Below, in pieces: positions 43,977 to 52,596 of a stretch of 64,000 bases of DNA. The number at the start of each line of letters is the position of its first letter. Within the stretch, counting starts at the first letter, position 1. Source of the DNA: Calothrix sp. NIES-2098 (GTDB lineage Bacteria; Cyanobacteriota; Cyanobacteriia; Cyanobacteriales; Nostocaceae); NCBI GenBank assembly GCA_002368175.1, contig AP018172.1, positions 1,238,001 through 1,302,000 on the forward strand. The letters are read 5' to 3'. The notes under the pieces are model-generated. The model searched no databases. It saw nothing but the letters and a program-made list of their open reading frames with translations, and was not told the origin of the DNA. Made by a program: the position numbers and the translations under genes.

Positions 43977-45167
43977 ATGTCAGCAGAAATCTTCTTTTTA
44001 AATCCTACCTCCTCTAGCACAAATTACGTTCAAAACTATGCTCATGCCATAGGGAGCGCTACATACTACAACTATAGTCACGCTTCTGAATCTTCATTAA
44101 GTAGTGCAGAGAGCGAGACTTTAGTTAATGGTGGTGTATCTCTTGCTATTGCTGAAGCTAGAACCACTTTTATCAACGATCCTACCTTTACAGATCTGTT
44201 TACCGATAGTTATAACGTAGCTTTAGATGGTACTTATGAATTAAGTTCTCAAAGTAAGACAAAAATAGTTGCTGATTTTACAGTTGGTGCTAATGAAAAC
44301 TTCTCTTTTGAGTTCTCAGCAAGTTTAGCACTGGATGTTAAAGAAATTGAAAATCGTAATACTGAATTTAACTTTGCTAATTCAAAAATCGGTTTTCTTG
44401 TATTAGATACATCAGATATTAATAGACCAAAGATAATTGATTTTTTTGGCGCAAAAGGTAATTTAATATCATCTGAGAAAATTGGCAATGTGAGATTTCT
44501 ACCTAGTAATAGAGTTAGCATTACTGGTAGCGATCGCAGCTACGATATTGATGGTAATAATGGACAAGATTTTGCTAATGGTTTGGCTAATGGCAGTTAT
44601 CAACGGACTTTTAATCATGATAGCAAGATAACTATAGTAGAAATTAATGATAGCACCACCGCAATCAAGGGAGACACTTTAATTGGTAACTTAGGCCAAG
44701 ATGTTACCTACGGCACTATCTGGAATGATACTCTCGTAGGAGACAGCAATGCGAATAAAATTTATGCCAGCTTAGGGGATGATGTAGTTTTTGGAAACGG
44801 AGGTAATGACACTATAGAAGGAGGTCGAGGAAACGATCTTTTAAATGGCGGCGATGGTATTGACAAAATTTCTGGAGGATTGGGCAATGATATCTTAATT
44901 GGTGGTCGTGGTAACGATGTCTTAGTCGGTGGCGATGGCGCAGACACGTTTGTTTTCCAACAATTAGATAGCTTTTTATCCACCGATAATAATGTTATTA
45001 AAGATTTTCAAGTCAATGTTGATAAAGTCAAATTCTTGGGCTTGATACTTACTAATCAGTTAGTTGATACCCAAAATGGTGCGTTATTAACTTTAAATAA
45101 TACAAAAGTTCTCTTTGAAGGTGTATTTGTTGACCAACTTAATGCATCTAATTTTGAATTTGCGTAA
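43977..45167 (+). CDS. RTX calcium-binding protein with unknown N-terminal domain (copy 1)
   Basis: A 396-residue protein without signal peptide, as expected for type I secretion. Residues 1 to about 245 form a domain I do not recognise (IAEARTTFINDPTFTDLF; ADFTVGANENFSFEFSASL; FLVLDTSDINRPKIIDFFGA). Residues about 250-325 carry seven or eight GGxGxDxLx nonapeptides (GNGGNDTIEGGRGNDLLNGGD; GGRGNDVLVGGDGADTF), which bind Ca2+ as a beta-roll. The last 70 residues hold the VIKDF/DKVKFLG end typical of such proteins. Its paralogue follows 410 bp downstream. Probably a surface or secreted protein. Confidence 0.85.
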   Translation: MSAEIFFLNPTSSSTNYVQNYAHAIGSATYYNYSHASESSLSSAESETLVNGGVSLAIAEARTTFINDPTFTDLFTDSYNVALDGTYELSSQSKTKIVADFTVGANENFSFEFSASLALDVKEIENRNTEFNFANSKIGFLVLDTSDINRPKIIDFFGAKGNLISSEKIGNVRFLPSNRVSITGSDRSYDIDGNNGQDFANGLANGSYQRTFNHDSKITIVEINDSTTAIKGDTLIGNLGQDVTYGTIWNDTLVGDSNANKIYASLGDDVVFGNGGNDTIEGGRGNDLLNGGDGIDKISGGLGNDILIGGRGNDVLVGGDGADTFVFQQLDSFLSTDNNVIKDFQVNVDKVKFLGLILTNQLVDTQNGALLTLNNTKVLFEGVFVDQLNASNFEFA

Positions 45168-45574
45168 ACCCAACTTTTAGCAGTAAAGAAGTTTACTCCT
45201 ATTTTTGCAGCCGAAATTATCCTCCATATTTATGTATTACAGTTTATTTTACAAAATAACTATTGTTGGCAAAATATAACTGATTGCGACAATATTCTAA
45301 AAATTAGATAAATTTTATCTATTGCAATAATGCATAGAATGCTATCACCGGAATATTTGATTGAAATATCTAATTTTAAATAAATATAAGTAATAAGTAA
45401 TATTTTGCCAATAATCAACGCGATCGCAACGGAACCCAACGACAAAATAGAAATTAGTTGGGTCTGATATCTTCAATCTCAGCTATAAAAATTATGTCTA
45501 GCTTTGGCATATTAGGACTTTAGAAGATTGAAGATTCATATTTTATTTAATCCACCTTCCCAAGTGAGAATTTT
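45168..45574. other. Intergenic region between the tandem RTX genes
   Basis: About 410 bp of AT-rich sequence with no recognisable gene, terminator or repeat. The two RTX genes therefore may have separate promoters. Confidence 0.45.
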
Positions 45575-46768
45575 ATGCTATCAGATACTCAATTTTTACA
45601 ACCAACTGGCTCAACATCTAGTTCCAATCCTAACTTTGCTCAAGCCACTGGAGGAATTTCTTTCTTTAGCTACAGTCAAAATGCTTCAGATTTTTTGACT
45701 TATGCTGAAACAAATACTTTAGTCAACAATGGTGTAAGTGCGGCTATTGCGGAAGCTCAAGCCCTCTTTCTCAATGACCCAGCTTTTTCTTATATCTTTA
45801 GTAGTGTTGATGGTATTGGTTTAGATGGCACTTATCAAGGAAGCGGTAAAAGTACAACCAAAGTGGTTGCGAGTTTTGATGTTAGTGCTAATCAAACCTT
45901 TTCTTTCAATTTTGCAGCAGATACAGCATTAACAGCTAAAGAAATTGAAAATCCTCAAGCTGAATACAACCAGGCTAAGTCGAAAACTGCTTTTTTAGTA
46001 TTAGATGTCTCAAATGTCAATCAACCTAAAGTCTTAGACTTTTTTGGTATGCGAGGTAACTTGATTTCTTCAAAAGAAATTGGCGATCTCAAGTTACATA
46101 GTAGCCGCAAAATTACTATTGACAATTGCGATCGCATTATTGATATTGATGGCGATAATGGCACAGACTCTGTTATCGGGACTGCTAATGGAACTTATCA
46201 ACGGAAGTTCTTACAAGATAAGAAAATCGCGATAGTAGAAATTAATGAAAGTTCCGTTCAATTTAAAGGTGATACTTTAATTGGAAATTTAGGTAAAGAT
46301 GTCACCTACGGCACGATCTGCAATGATAATCTTTCAGGAAGCGATCGCGCAGACAAAATTTATGGCAGTCTAGGGAAAGATCGCATCCAAGGAAAAAAAG
46401 GTGATGATATCCTCGAAGGCGGCCAAGGTAACGATACTTTAAACGGGGGACAAGGTAACGATAAACTCTATGGCAGTTGGGACGATGATGTCTTAATTGG
46501 CGGTCGTGGTAACGATATTTTAGTGGGTGGCGATGGCGAAGACACCTTTGTTTTTGAAAAAGGGGATAGCTTACTAGCTGGCGAGTACGATATCATTAAA
46601 GATTTTGAAGTTGGCATTGATAAAATTCAGTTTCTGGGTTGGAACAGTATAGCTAAGATGGTTGATACCCAAGATGGTACTTTATTAACTTTGAATCCAG
46701 GTGGAAAACTTTTGTTAGAAGGGTTAAATATCAGTCAACTCAATCCTGCTGACTTTCTGTTTTCATAA
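45575..46768 (+). CDS. RTX calcium-binding protein with unknown N-terminal domain (copy 2)
   Basis: A 397-residue paralogue of the preceding gene product. The same N-terminal domain is recognisable (ALFLNDPAFSYIFSS; ASFDVSANQTFSFNFAAD; AFLVLDVSNVNQPKVLDFFG), and the RTX block (GKKGDDILEGGQGNDTLNGGQ; GGRGNDILVGGDGEDTF) lies in the same place. By eye about half of the N-terminal residues match copy 1. No signal peptide, so a type I exporter elsewhere in the genome is needed. It is convergent with the sugar-biosynthesis operon, only 20 bp from its last stop. Confidence 0.85.
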   Translation: MLSDTQFLQPTGSTSSSNPNFAQATGGISFFSYSQNASDFLTYAETNTLVNNGVSAAIAEAQALFLNDPAFSYIFSSVDGIGLDGTYQGSGKSTTKVVASFDVSANQTFSFNFAADTALTAKEIENPQAEYNQAKSKTAFLVLDVSNVNQPKVLDFFGMRGNLISSKEIGDLKLHSSRKITIDNCDRIIDIDGDNGTDSVIGTANGTYQRKFLQDKKIAIVEINESSVQFKGDTLIGNLGKDVTYGTICNDNLSGSDRADKIYGSLGKDRIQGKKGDDILEGGQGNDTLNGGQGNDKLYGSWDDDVLIGGRGNDILVGGDGEDTFVFEKGDSLLAGEYDIIKDFEVGIDKIQFLGWNSIAKMVDTQDGTLLTLNPGGKLLLEGLNISQLNPADFLFS

Positions 46769-46787
46769 TTATTCTTTCTGGTCTTGC

Positions 46788-48083
46788 TTAAAATTTGAGT
46801 TCTAACAAATCATGTGCCAATAATTTATCCGCAGCAGTTTTAATTTCATCAAATGTCATACCTGACCTTTGAGCAATATCTAATAAAGTATAGTTACCAT
46901 CTGATAAATTCAAAACCCACAAAATAGCCATTTCATTTAGTCCGCTATCTTTCTGACCGCCTACCGACCTATATAATCCTCTTTTTCCCAATTGCGGTTC
47001 GCACTTGGGATTTTTATTTAAGTAAGTTTGATTATTGTCAAGTATATGTAATATAGAGGTACATTTAGCGAATGAATCAGCAAGATATGCGGGTTGCACA
47101 AAGTTTAAATTATCGGCTGACGTGTGATATTCAGGAAAACTGCCATGAGGCGATCGCATAAAACAACCTACTGCTAAATTAAATCCAGGCGAACAGTATT
47201 GTCGCTCATCATAGCCATAGGGAAAGAAGTCGATAATTTTATAATCCTGAGCCGAGTTTTTCAGCACATAACTGACAATCTCATCTATTTCAGTATTACC
47301 TCTGCGGCTTTTTTTATAAGTAAAGTTACCCGCATCTCCCAAACAAGTTAAGACTAAACCATGTTTAATTTGAGCAACCTTCGCCTCATTCAAAGCCAGC
47401 CAAGTAATTGAACCAATAGTTCCAGGGATAAACAAAAATCGGTAAGAATAGTACGGTGTAATTTGGCTCAAATGTTTAGCGAGAAAAACTGCGATCGCAA
47501 TTCCCGAAAGATTATCATTACACAGCGACGGATGACAGGCGTGACAAGAAATTAAGACTTCATCCTGAATTTTTCCCGGAATAAAATACTCACCGTAAGT
47601 TAAATGACCAGGTTCCAGAGAGGAATCAATAAACACTTCGTATTCATCATCTTCTAGTTGCAAATACTGCTCGTGAGTCAGGCAAAAACCCCAAGTTTCT
47701 TTATAATAAGAAGTTCGGTAGGGAATCCAATCAGGGCGATCGGGAAGGGTAAAAAGATGCGGTTTGAGTTCTGCAAGCGATAATTTTTGATGTACGGGAA
47801 CGCTATAGTTAACAACGTGCAGATTAGAATTAGCAAAATCTACAATCTTTTCACCTTGCGAGTTTTTAATACAAGCATCCTGAATATTCCATTCTTTAGG
47901 AACTGTCCAATCAAAAACTTCAGTTCCCGTTGGCACTTCATGAACTGACAAGGGAATATGCTGTTGGAGAGTTTTCAGCGTTTTTCTCAACCCATTACCT
48001 GTAATACTGCGACAGATAGGATATAGTTCTGCTATTAGTTGATATATCTCTTGAGCAATATCATGAAATGCTCTGTTTTCCAT
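46788..48083 (-). CDS. DUF4910 aminopeptidase-like protein with winged-helix C-terminus
   Basis: A 431-residue protein. The M28-peptidase-like metal site is indicated by LISCHACHPSLCNDNLSG (His/Asp ligands), a glutamate region YGYDERQYCSPGFNLAVG, and PEYHTSADNLNFV (His). A C-terminal DNA-binding-like helix bundle (LLDIAQRSGMTFDEIKTAADKLL) belongs to the same family. Members are often next to polysaccharide and sugar genes, where their role is unclear. It ends an eight-gene operon, 19 bp after the aminotransferase gene. Confidence 0.8.
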   Translation of the reverse strand: MENRAFHDIAQEIYQLIAELYPICRSITGNGLRKTLKTLQQHIPLSVHEVPTGTEVFDWTVPKEWNIQDACIKNSQGEKIVDFANSNLHVVNYSVPVHQKLSLAELKPHLFTLPDRPDWIPYRTSYYKETWGFCLTHEQYLQLEDDEYEVFIDSSLEPGHLTYGEYFIPGKIQDEVLISCHACHPSLCNDNLSGIAIAVFLAKHLSQITPYYSYRFLFIPGTIGSITWLALNEAKVAQIKHGLVLTCLGDAGNFTYKKSRRGNTEIDEIVSYVLKNSAQDYKIIDFFPYGYDERQYCSPGFNLAVGCFMRSPHGSFPEYHTSADNLNFVQPAYLADSFAKCTSILHILDNNQTYLNKNPKCEPQLGKRGLYRSVGGQKDSGLNEMAILWVLNLSDGNYTLLDIAQRSGMTFDEIKTAADKLLAHDLLELKF

Positions 48084-48102
48084 TTCCGGTTACTTTTGAT
48101 TG

Positions 48103-49443
48103 CTAACAATATTTTCTAAACACGGGTTTGACTGGACGACCAATTAGATATTTATCGATTCCATATTCTAAAGCTTTGCGGTAAACTTTGAGAGCTTCAT
48201 TTATAGCATCTATAGTTGTATCAATCTCCTCATTTTTATGAGAATAGCTGACAACCAAAGAAGGCAGAATTAAACCTCGTTTGATTGTTTCCTGCATAAA
48301 TAGAGTTCTAAATTCCTGTGATGCTTGCTGGTTTTGGTCGCGGGTTGCATAAACTAAATTGCAAGGTTTGCCAACAACCTCAAAATAACCTTGGAGTTTA
48401 TTAGCAATAATCGCTTGATTAATTCTCTGGCGCAATCTTTCACCTTGTTGATACAGATGCTCGATGACGCCTTCTTCGCGGAAAATATTCATAGTAGCGA
48501 TCGCAGCTGCTAAAGCATGGTTTTCTGCGCCGTGAGTAGTAGAAAGCAGAAATACACGCTCTTTATCGTGGTAGATTCCGCCTAACTCCATAAGTTCTCG
48601 TTTACCAACCAGTGCAGAAATAGCGAAACCATTTCCCATACTTTTGCCAAAGGCTGATAAATCGGGAACAACACCGTAGTAAGTTTGGGCGTTCCCACCA
48701 GACCAACGGAATCCAGTAATCATCTCATCTAAGATAAAAACTACGCCATTTTCTTGACAAAGTTTTTGTACCTGATGGAGAAAACTGTTGGCTGGATCTT
48801 CGTATTTAGCTGGTTCTAAAATCACGCAAGCAATTTTTCCCGGATGCTTGGCAAACAAGGCTTTTACACTTTCAAGATCGTTGTAATTAAATTTCACAGT
48901 TAAATCTTGAATTACTTGGGGAATCCCCGCAGACATAGGAGTACTGCTAATAAACCAGTCATTGTAAGAAAAGAAAGGATGATCGCCACAAATAGCAACC
49001 ATATCTCGCCCCGTGTAAGCCCTCGCCAGGGTAATCGCGGCGGTAGTTACCGTTGAGCCATCCTTGGCAAATTTCACCATGTCTGCACCGGGAACCCAAC
49101 TCAGGAGTGTCTCAGCACATTCGACTTCAATATTTGCTGGACGGGTGAAGTTATTGCCCAGCAGCATTTGCTGATAAGCTGCTTCTACCACAGCTGGATA
49201 AGCGTGTCCCAAGGTGATAGCACGCAGCCCCATTCCGTATTCAATAAATTCATTGCCATCCACATCCCACACATGACAACCTTCACCTCTGGTAATAAAG
49301 CCAGGTGCGTTTTCTGGGAATTGGTCATCACCTTTAGCGTAAGTATGGCAACCACCAGGAATCAGAGAATGACTTTTTTGTTGTAAAGCTTTGGATTGTG
49401 CAAAAGACTGTTTCTTTGAGATCTTAAAATGAGCTAAAGTCAT
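48103..49443 (-). CDS. Class III aminotransferase, glutamate-1-semialdehyde aminomutase-like
   Basis: A PLP enzyme of 446 residues. The internal-aldimine lysine is in SAFGKSMGNGFAISALVG; SGGNAQTYYG, VDGNEFIEYGMGLRAITLGHAYP and the PLP-phosphate site (GSTVTTAAITLARAYTG) fit the HemL-like group. Its position within a sugar operon, away from tetrapyrrole genes, suggests it acts on an amino-sugar or its acyl chain, not on 5-aminolevulinate. It is 23 bp downstream of the dioxygenase gene and 19 bp before the DUF4910 gene. Confidence 0.85.
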   Translation of the reverse strand: MTLAHFKISKKQSFAQSKALQQKSHSLIPGGCHTYAKGDDQFPENAPGFITRGEGCHVWDVDGNEFIEYGMGLRAITLGHAYPAVVEAAYQQMLLGNNFTRPANIEVECAETLLSWVPGADMVKFAKDGSTVTTAAITLARAYTGRDMVAICGDHPFFSYNDWFISSTPMSAGIPQVIQDLTVKFNYNDLESVKALFAKHPGKIACVILEPAKYEDPANSFLHQVQKLCQENGVVFILDEMITGFRWSGGNAQTYYGVVPDLSAFGKSMGNGFAISALVGKRELMELGGIYHDKERVFLLSTTHGAENHALAAAIATMNIFREEGVIEHLYQQGERLRQRINQAIIANKLQGYFEVVGKPCNLVYATRDQNQQASQEFRTLFMQETIKRGLILPSLVVSYSHKNEEIDTTIDAINEALKVYRKALEYGIDKYLIGRPVKPVFRKYC

Positions 49444-49466
49444 GGGGTTGTCTCCTTGATGAAGAT

Positions 49467-50396
49467 TTAACTTGAATGTGCGATCGCAGGAGATAAAGAG
49501 GTTACATTCTCTATTGATAAGGGGTCGTTATAGAGATCTACTAAATATTCTGGTATCAAATGGCAGTCCGTACCCCGTAAGAAGTCGCCTAAAGAAGTTC
49601 CCGTACAAGCTGAATCAATATTTTTGGCACCCTTTTGAGCGATCGCATCATCAAGATGTACAGTTCTAAAATCAATACTGAAGCGGGTATAGCCTGAGGT
49701 GTTAGGTACAGTTGAGTGCATTTGCGCTGCTGAGAACAGAATCATCCCCCCGACTTGGGTAATCAACCGCAATTGCGGCTCAATTTCTAAAGTTTCTTCT
49801 GCACGGGGTTGTTTGCGCGTATCTGTTTTAATGTGCTGTGCCGCATTTTTACGGCTCTCTTGATTCCACCGAGCGTAGTTATAATCTCTTGAGCTATTCT
49901 TAACAGGCTGACTCCAGTAGCGGGGATGGAATGCCATCGCATTCTCGGAGGTAATATTGTAGACAGGAAGCCACCAGTTGATTTGGCAGGGAGGAGCAGA
50001 GTACCAAGTATCGCGATGAGGATGGAAGGCGTAAGCAATACCAGCTGTCAGATAGCCATCACTGGTTGCTGTTCTGAGGCGGGGTACATCGAAATAGGTT
50101 TTTCTCAAGTCGCATCCACTTTCCTTCAAGATGTCTTGAATGAGTTTTTTGGATTCAGGATGATGGATAAACGCTGGCTTGAGTTGCGCCAAAATTTCAA
50201 CGTATCTCTCTACAGGTAGGCTATGTTGCGCTTCTCTGGGATCTAGAGGGGCGAAGGCTTCTTCAATCATCCCACGCGCGAAGTTACATAGAGCGATCGC
50301 ACTAGCGCAAGGAGAATAGACAAATATTTGTCCATTGTAGAGATGCTTGCGTCTAATATCGTCACTGAAATTTGCATCGAAATAAATTGTATTCAT
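49467..50396 (-). CDS. Fe(II)/2-oxoglutarate dioxygenase, phytanoyl-CoA dioxygenase (PhyH)-like
   Basis: A 309-residue protein. The 2-His-1-carboxylate iron triad is seen as HPHRDTWYSAP (His-x-Asp) near residue 126 and MHSTVPNTSGYTRFSIDFR (distal His, then the Arg that binds 2-oxoglutarate) near 220. Such enzymes hydroxylate aliphatic or amino-acid side chains. Substrate unknown; the operon suggests a sugar-linked acyl or amino group. GGAGGAGGGGGAA precedes ATG 50396, in a short run of CT-rich intergenic repeat. Confidence 0.8.
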   Translation of the reverse strand: MNTIYFDANFSDDIRRKHLYNGQIFVYSPCASAIALCNFARGMIEEAFAPLDPREAQHSLPVERYVEILAQLKPAFIHHPESKKLIQDILKESGCDLRKTYFDVPRLRTATSDGYLTAGIAYAFHPHRDTWYSAPPCQINWWLPVYNITSENAMAFHPRYWSQPVKNSSRDYNYARWNQESRKNAAQHIKTDTRKQPRAEETLEIEPQLRLITQVGGMILFSAAQMHSTVPNTSGYTRFSIDFRTVHLDDAIAQKGAKNIDSACTGTSLGDFLRGTDCHLIPEYLVDLYNDPLSIENVTSLSPAIAHSS

Positions 50397-50485
50397 TTCC
50401 CCCTCCTCCTCTGCGCCTCTGTGCGATACTAATTGACAATTTTACTCATCAGCAATTAGATATTTTTCAATACTTATTAAAAGTC

Positions 50486-51043
50486 TTACATCCCCGCAGG
50501 CGTGACAATTTTTGCCTGTTCAAATAAACTCCAAGCCCTATCTTTTTCCGAAATTTCAGTCACAGGTAAAGGCCATTCAATCCCAAAAGCTGGATCGTCG
50601 TAGCGATACCCACTAGCATATTCTGGTGCATAGAAATCACCCATTTGATACATCACCTCAGCGTCATCGCTCAAAGTTTGAAAACCGTGAGCAAATCTAT
50701 CTGGAATGTAAAGCGCACGACGATTTTCAGCAGTTAACTCTACACCAATATAAGATAAATAAGTCGGAGATTCTGGGCGTAAATCAATAATTACATCATA
50801 GATAGCCCCGTGAATGCAACGAACTAATTTACTTTCCTGCGAAGGAGGTATTTGATAATGCATTCCTCGCAGCGTTCCTTTTTTATGGTTAAAAGATAAA
50901 TTGCATTGCACAATTTTGGAATTTAAACCATGTTCTGCAAATTCATTTATGCAAAAAGACCGAGAGAAGAAGCCTCGATGATCTTGATGCAAATTTAAAT
51001 CTATAATAAAAGCACCTTGTAGTTCAGTTTCGGTGAAGAGCAT
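50486..51043 (-). CDS. dTDP-4-dehydrorhamnose 3,5-epimerase family protein (RfbC-like)
   Basis: A 185-residue cupin-type sugar epimerase. The diagnostic block HQDHRGFFSRSFCINEFAEHGL, then NLSFNHKKGTLRGMHYQIPP with the catalytic His, and the RALYIPDRFAHGFQTL loop are all present. Several RfbC-like proteins accept CDP-sugars (CDP-3,5-epimerases), so the nucleotide is open, given the cytidylyltransferase two genes upstream. The start is ATG 51043, 15 bp from the stop of the PIG-L gene; a TTG three codons earlier is less likely. Confidence 0.87.
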   Translation of the reverse strand: MLFTETELQGAFIIDLNLHQDHRGFFSRSFCINEFAEHGLNSKIVQCNLSFNHKKGTLRGMHYQIPPSQESKLVRCIHGAIYDVIIDLRPESPTYLSYIGVELTAENRRALYIPDRFAHGFQTLSDDAEVMYQMGDFYAPEYASGYRYDDPAFGIEWPLPVTEISEKDRAWSLFEQAKIVTPAGM

Positions 51044-51058
51044 AACGATCAATCTGAT

Positions 51059-51712
51059 TTAAAAAAATATTTTTCGACAATAAAAAGCTTCAGCGTAATT
51101 ACCAGGAGAATTAGATTCAATCCCCCGAATTCGCAGGATTGAACGGAAAGTTTCTTCTGTAAACCATTGCTTGTGATTCTGAGTTGCAAATGCATCAAGA
51201 ATATATTGAATTTTTCGACAGCAAATAGCGTCATCTAGATGCATAAAGAAATTAGGAATCCCCAAATCTCCATCATACTTAGGAATTTCATACTCTAGAA
51301 TCAAATGATTTCTAAATGTATTCCAAGTTAATTCTGAAATTAAACGATGATCTTGATGGCGATCGTCTCGGTAATGCGTCAAAATAATATCTGGAGAAAA
51401 CTCTTGCTTTAACTCTTCAAAGCACTCTTTTATCTCTATCCCTTGAAAAGGTAGAAAGCCATCTCGAAAATTTTTAATGATGACTTTCTTTGTCTGTACT
51501 TCCTTTAAAAAGATATTAGCGCTTGCAGTTGCTTCTTTTGCTCTCTCCTCATTGGAACTAAAAACTACCCAATAGATGCTGACATTCTTGTACTTCTCAA
51601 TCAGCTTAAGTATTGTGCCTCCGCAGCCAATTTCGATATCATCGCAATGAGCGCCTAGACAGAGAATTTTATATTCCGATTCATCTGTTTTATTCAACCT
51701 AAACTCAATCAT
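51059..51712 (-). CDS. PIG-L/LmbE family deacetylase-like protein
   Basis: About 217 residues. The zinc site of the family reads LCLGAHCDDIEIGCGGT (His-x-x-Asp-Asp) with the third ligand in THYRDDRHQDHRLI. PIG-L proteins remove acetyl groups from N-acetyl sugars. The ATG at 51712 overlaps the stop of the cytidylyltransferase by four bases (ATGA), giving translational coupling; a longer start inside the upstream gene (51754) is rejected. Probably deacetylates a sugar intermediate; inference. Confidence 0.85.
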   Translation of the reverse strand: MIEFRLNKTDESEYKILCLGAHCDDIEIGCGGTILKLIEKYKNVSIYWVVFSSNEERAKEATASANIFLKEVQTKKVIIKNFRDGFLPFQGIEIKECFEELKQEFSPDIILTHYRDDRHQDHRLISELTWNTFRNHLILEYEIPKYDGDLGIPNFFMHLDDAICCRKIQYILDAFATQNHKQWFTEETFRSILRIRGIESNSPGNYAEAFYCRKIFF

Positions 51713-52506
51713 ACATGAGATATTTCTAGTTTTCTGTCTCTCCACACTTCCCAAGGCCTAACACCTTGAGTATACATATCATCTAACTGTTGCTTTTCTT
51801 TAAAGGTATCCATTACACCAAAAAAGCCACTGTATTTATAAGCAAGAAGTTCTTCTCTTGCCATCAACCTTTGAAAAGGTTCTAATACAAGTTCTTCACC
51901 ATGATTAATATATTTAAATATGTCCTTCTTAAAGATGAAATATCCTCCATTAATCCAGATATCACGTTGCTTCACATCTTTGAGATCCCGTACCAGACCA
52001 TTATCATCTATATCTACTAAATGAAAGCTTTGGCTTGGTCTAACACACAAAAAGCTACCTATTTTATCACGCTGATAGAAATGCTCTATATACGTTGGTA
52101 AATGTAAATCTGTCAGTCCATCACTGTAATTAGCAAGAAATACTTCTTCTCCATCTAGATACTCTTCGACTGCCTTAAATCTTTGACCAATATTAGCAGT
52201 TAATCCGGTATCTACAAAAGTGATATTCCAGTCTTGAATATCGTGGTTAAATAATTGAATCTTGCTACCACTAGATAAAGTAAAGTTATTAGAAAGCCAT
52301 TCATTATAATTTAAGAAATAGCTCTTAATTAAGTCTGCTTTATAACCCAAACATAAGATAAAATCTTTATGTCCATAATGGGCATAATATTTCATCACAT
52401 GCCATAATATCGGTCTATATCCAATATTCACCATTGGTTTAGGAATAGATTCGGAATAATCTCTCATTCTCGTGCCTAAACCACCACAGAATAAAACTAC
52501 TTTCAT
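51709..52506 (-). CDS. rfbF: Glucose-1-phosphate cytidylyltransferase-like nucleotidyltransferase (RfbF)
   Basis: A 265-residue nucleotidyltransferase that joins CTP and a sugar-1-phosphate. Loop VLFCGGLGTRMRDYSESIPKPMVNIGYRPILWHVMKYY is the diphosphate-binding motif of RfbF-like enzymes; YSDGLTDL holds the metal-binding Asp, and INGGYFIF and PFQRLMAREELLAYKYSGFFGVMDTFKE are family features. It would give a CDP-sugar. No CDP-glucose 4,6-dehydratase (RfbG) lies in the operon; the SDR gene upstream could take part, or RfbG is elsewhere. Confidence 0.85.
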   Translation of the reverse strand: MKVVLFCGGLGTRMRDYSESIPKPMVNIGYRPILWHVMKYYAHYGHKDFILCLGYKADLIKSYFLNYNEWLSNNFTLSSGSKIQLFNHDIQDWNITFVDTGLTANIGQRFKAVEEYLDGEEVFLANYSDGLTDLHLPTYIEHFYQRDKIGSFLCVRPSQSFHLVDIDDNGLVRDLKDVKQRDIWINGGYFIFKKDIFKYINHGEELVLEPFQRLMAREELLAYKYSGFFGVMDTFKEKQQLDDMYTQGVRPWEVWRDRKLEISHV

Positions 52507-52596
52507 CTTGTACCTCGTTTTTAGAATACCAAATTGGAGATTTTAAATTAAACTCAATTTTTGCTTTTATACCTTTTGCAACCAGCAATCAAATAT

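Noticed and set aside
51713..51754. A longer start for the PIG-L gene inside the cytidylyltransferase gene
   Set aside because: The ATG at 51712 overlaps the upstream stop as ATGA, a typical coupling; the longer form adds 14 residues before the conserved part.
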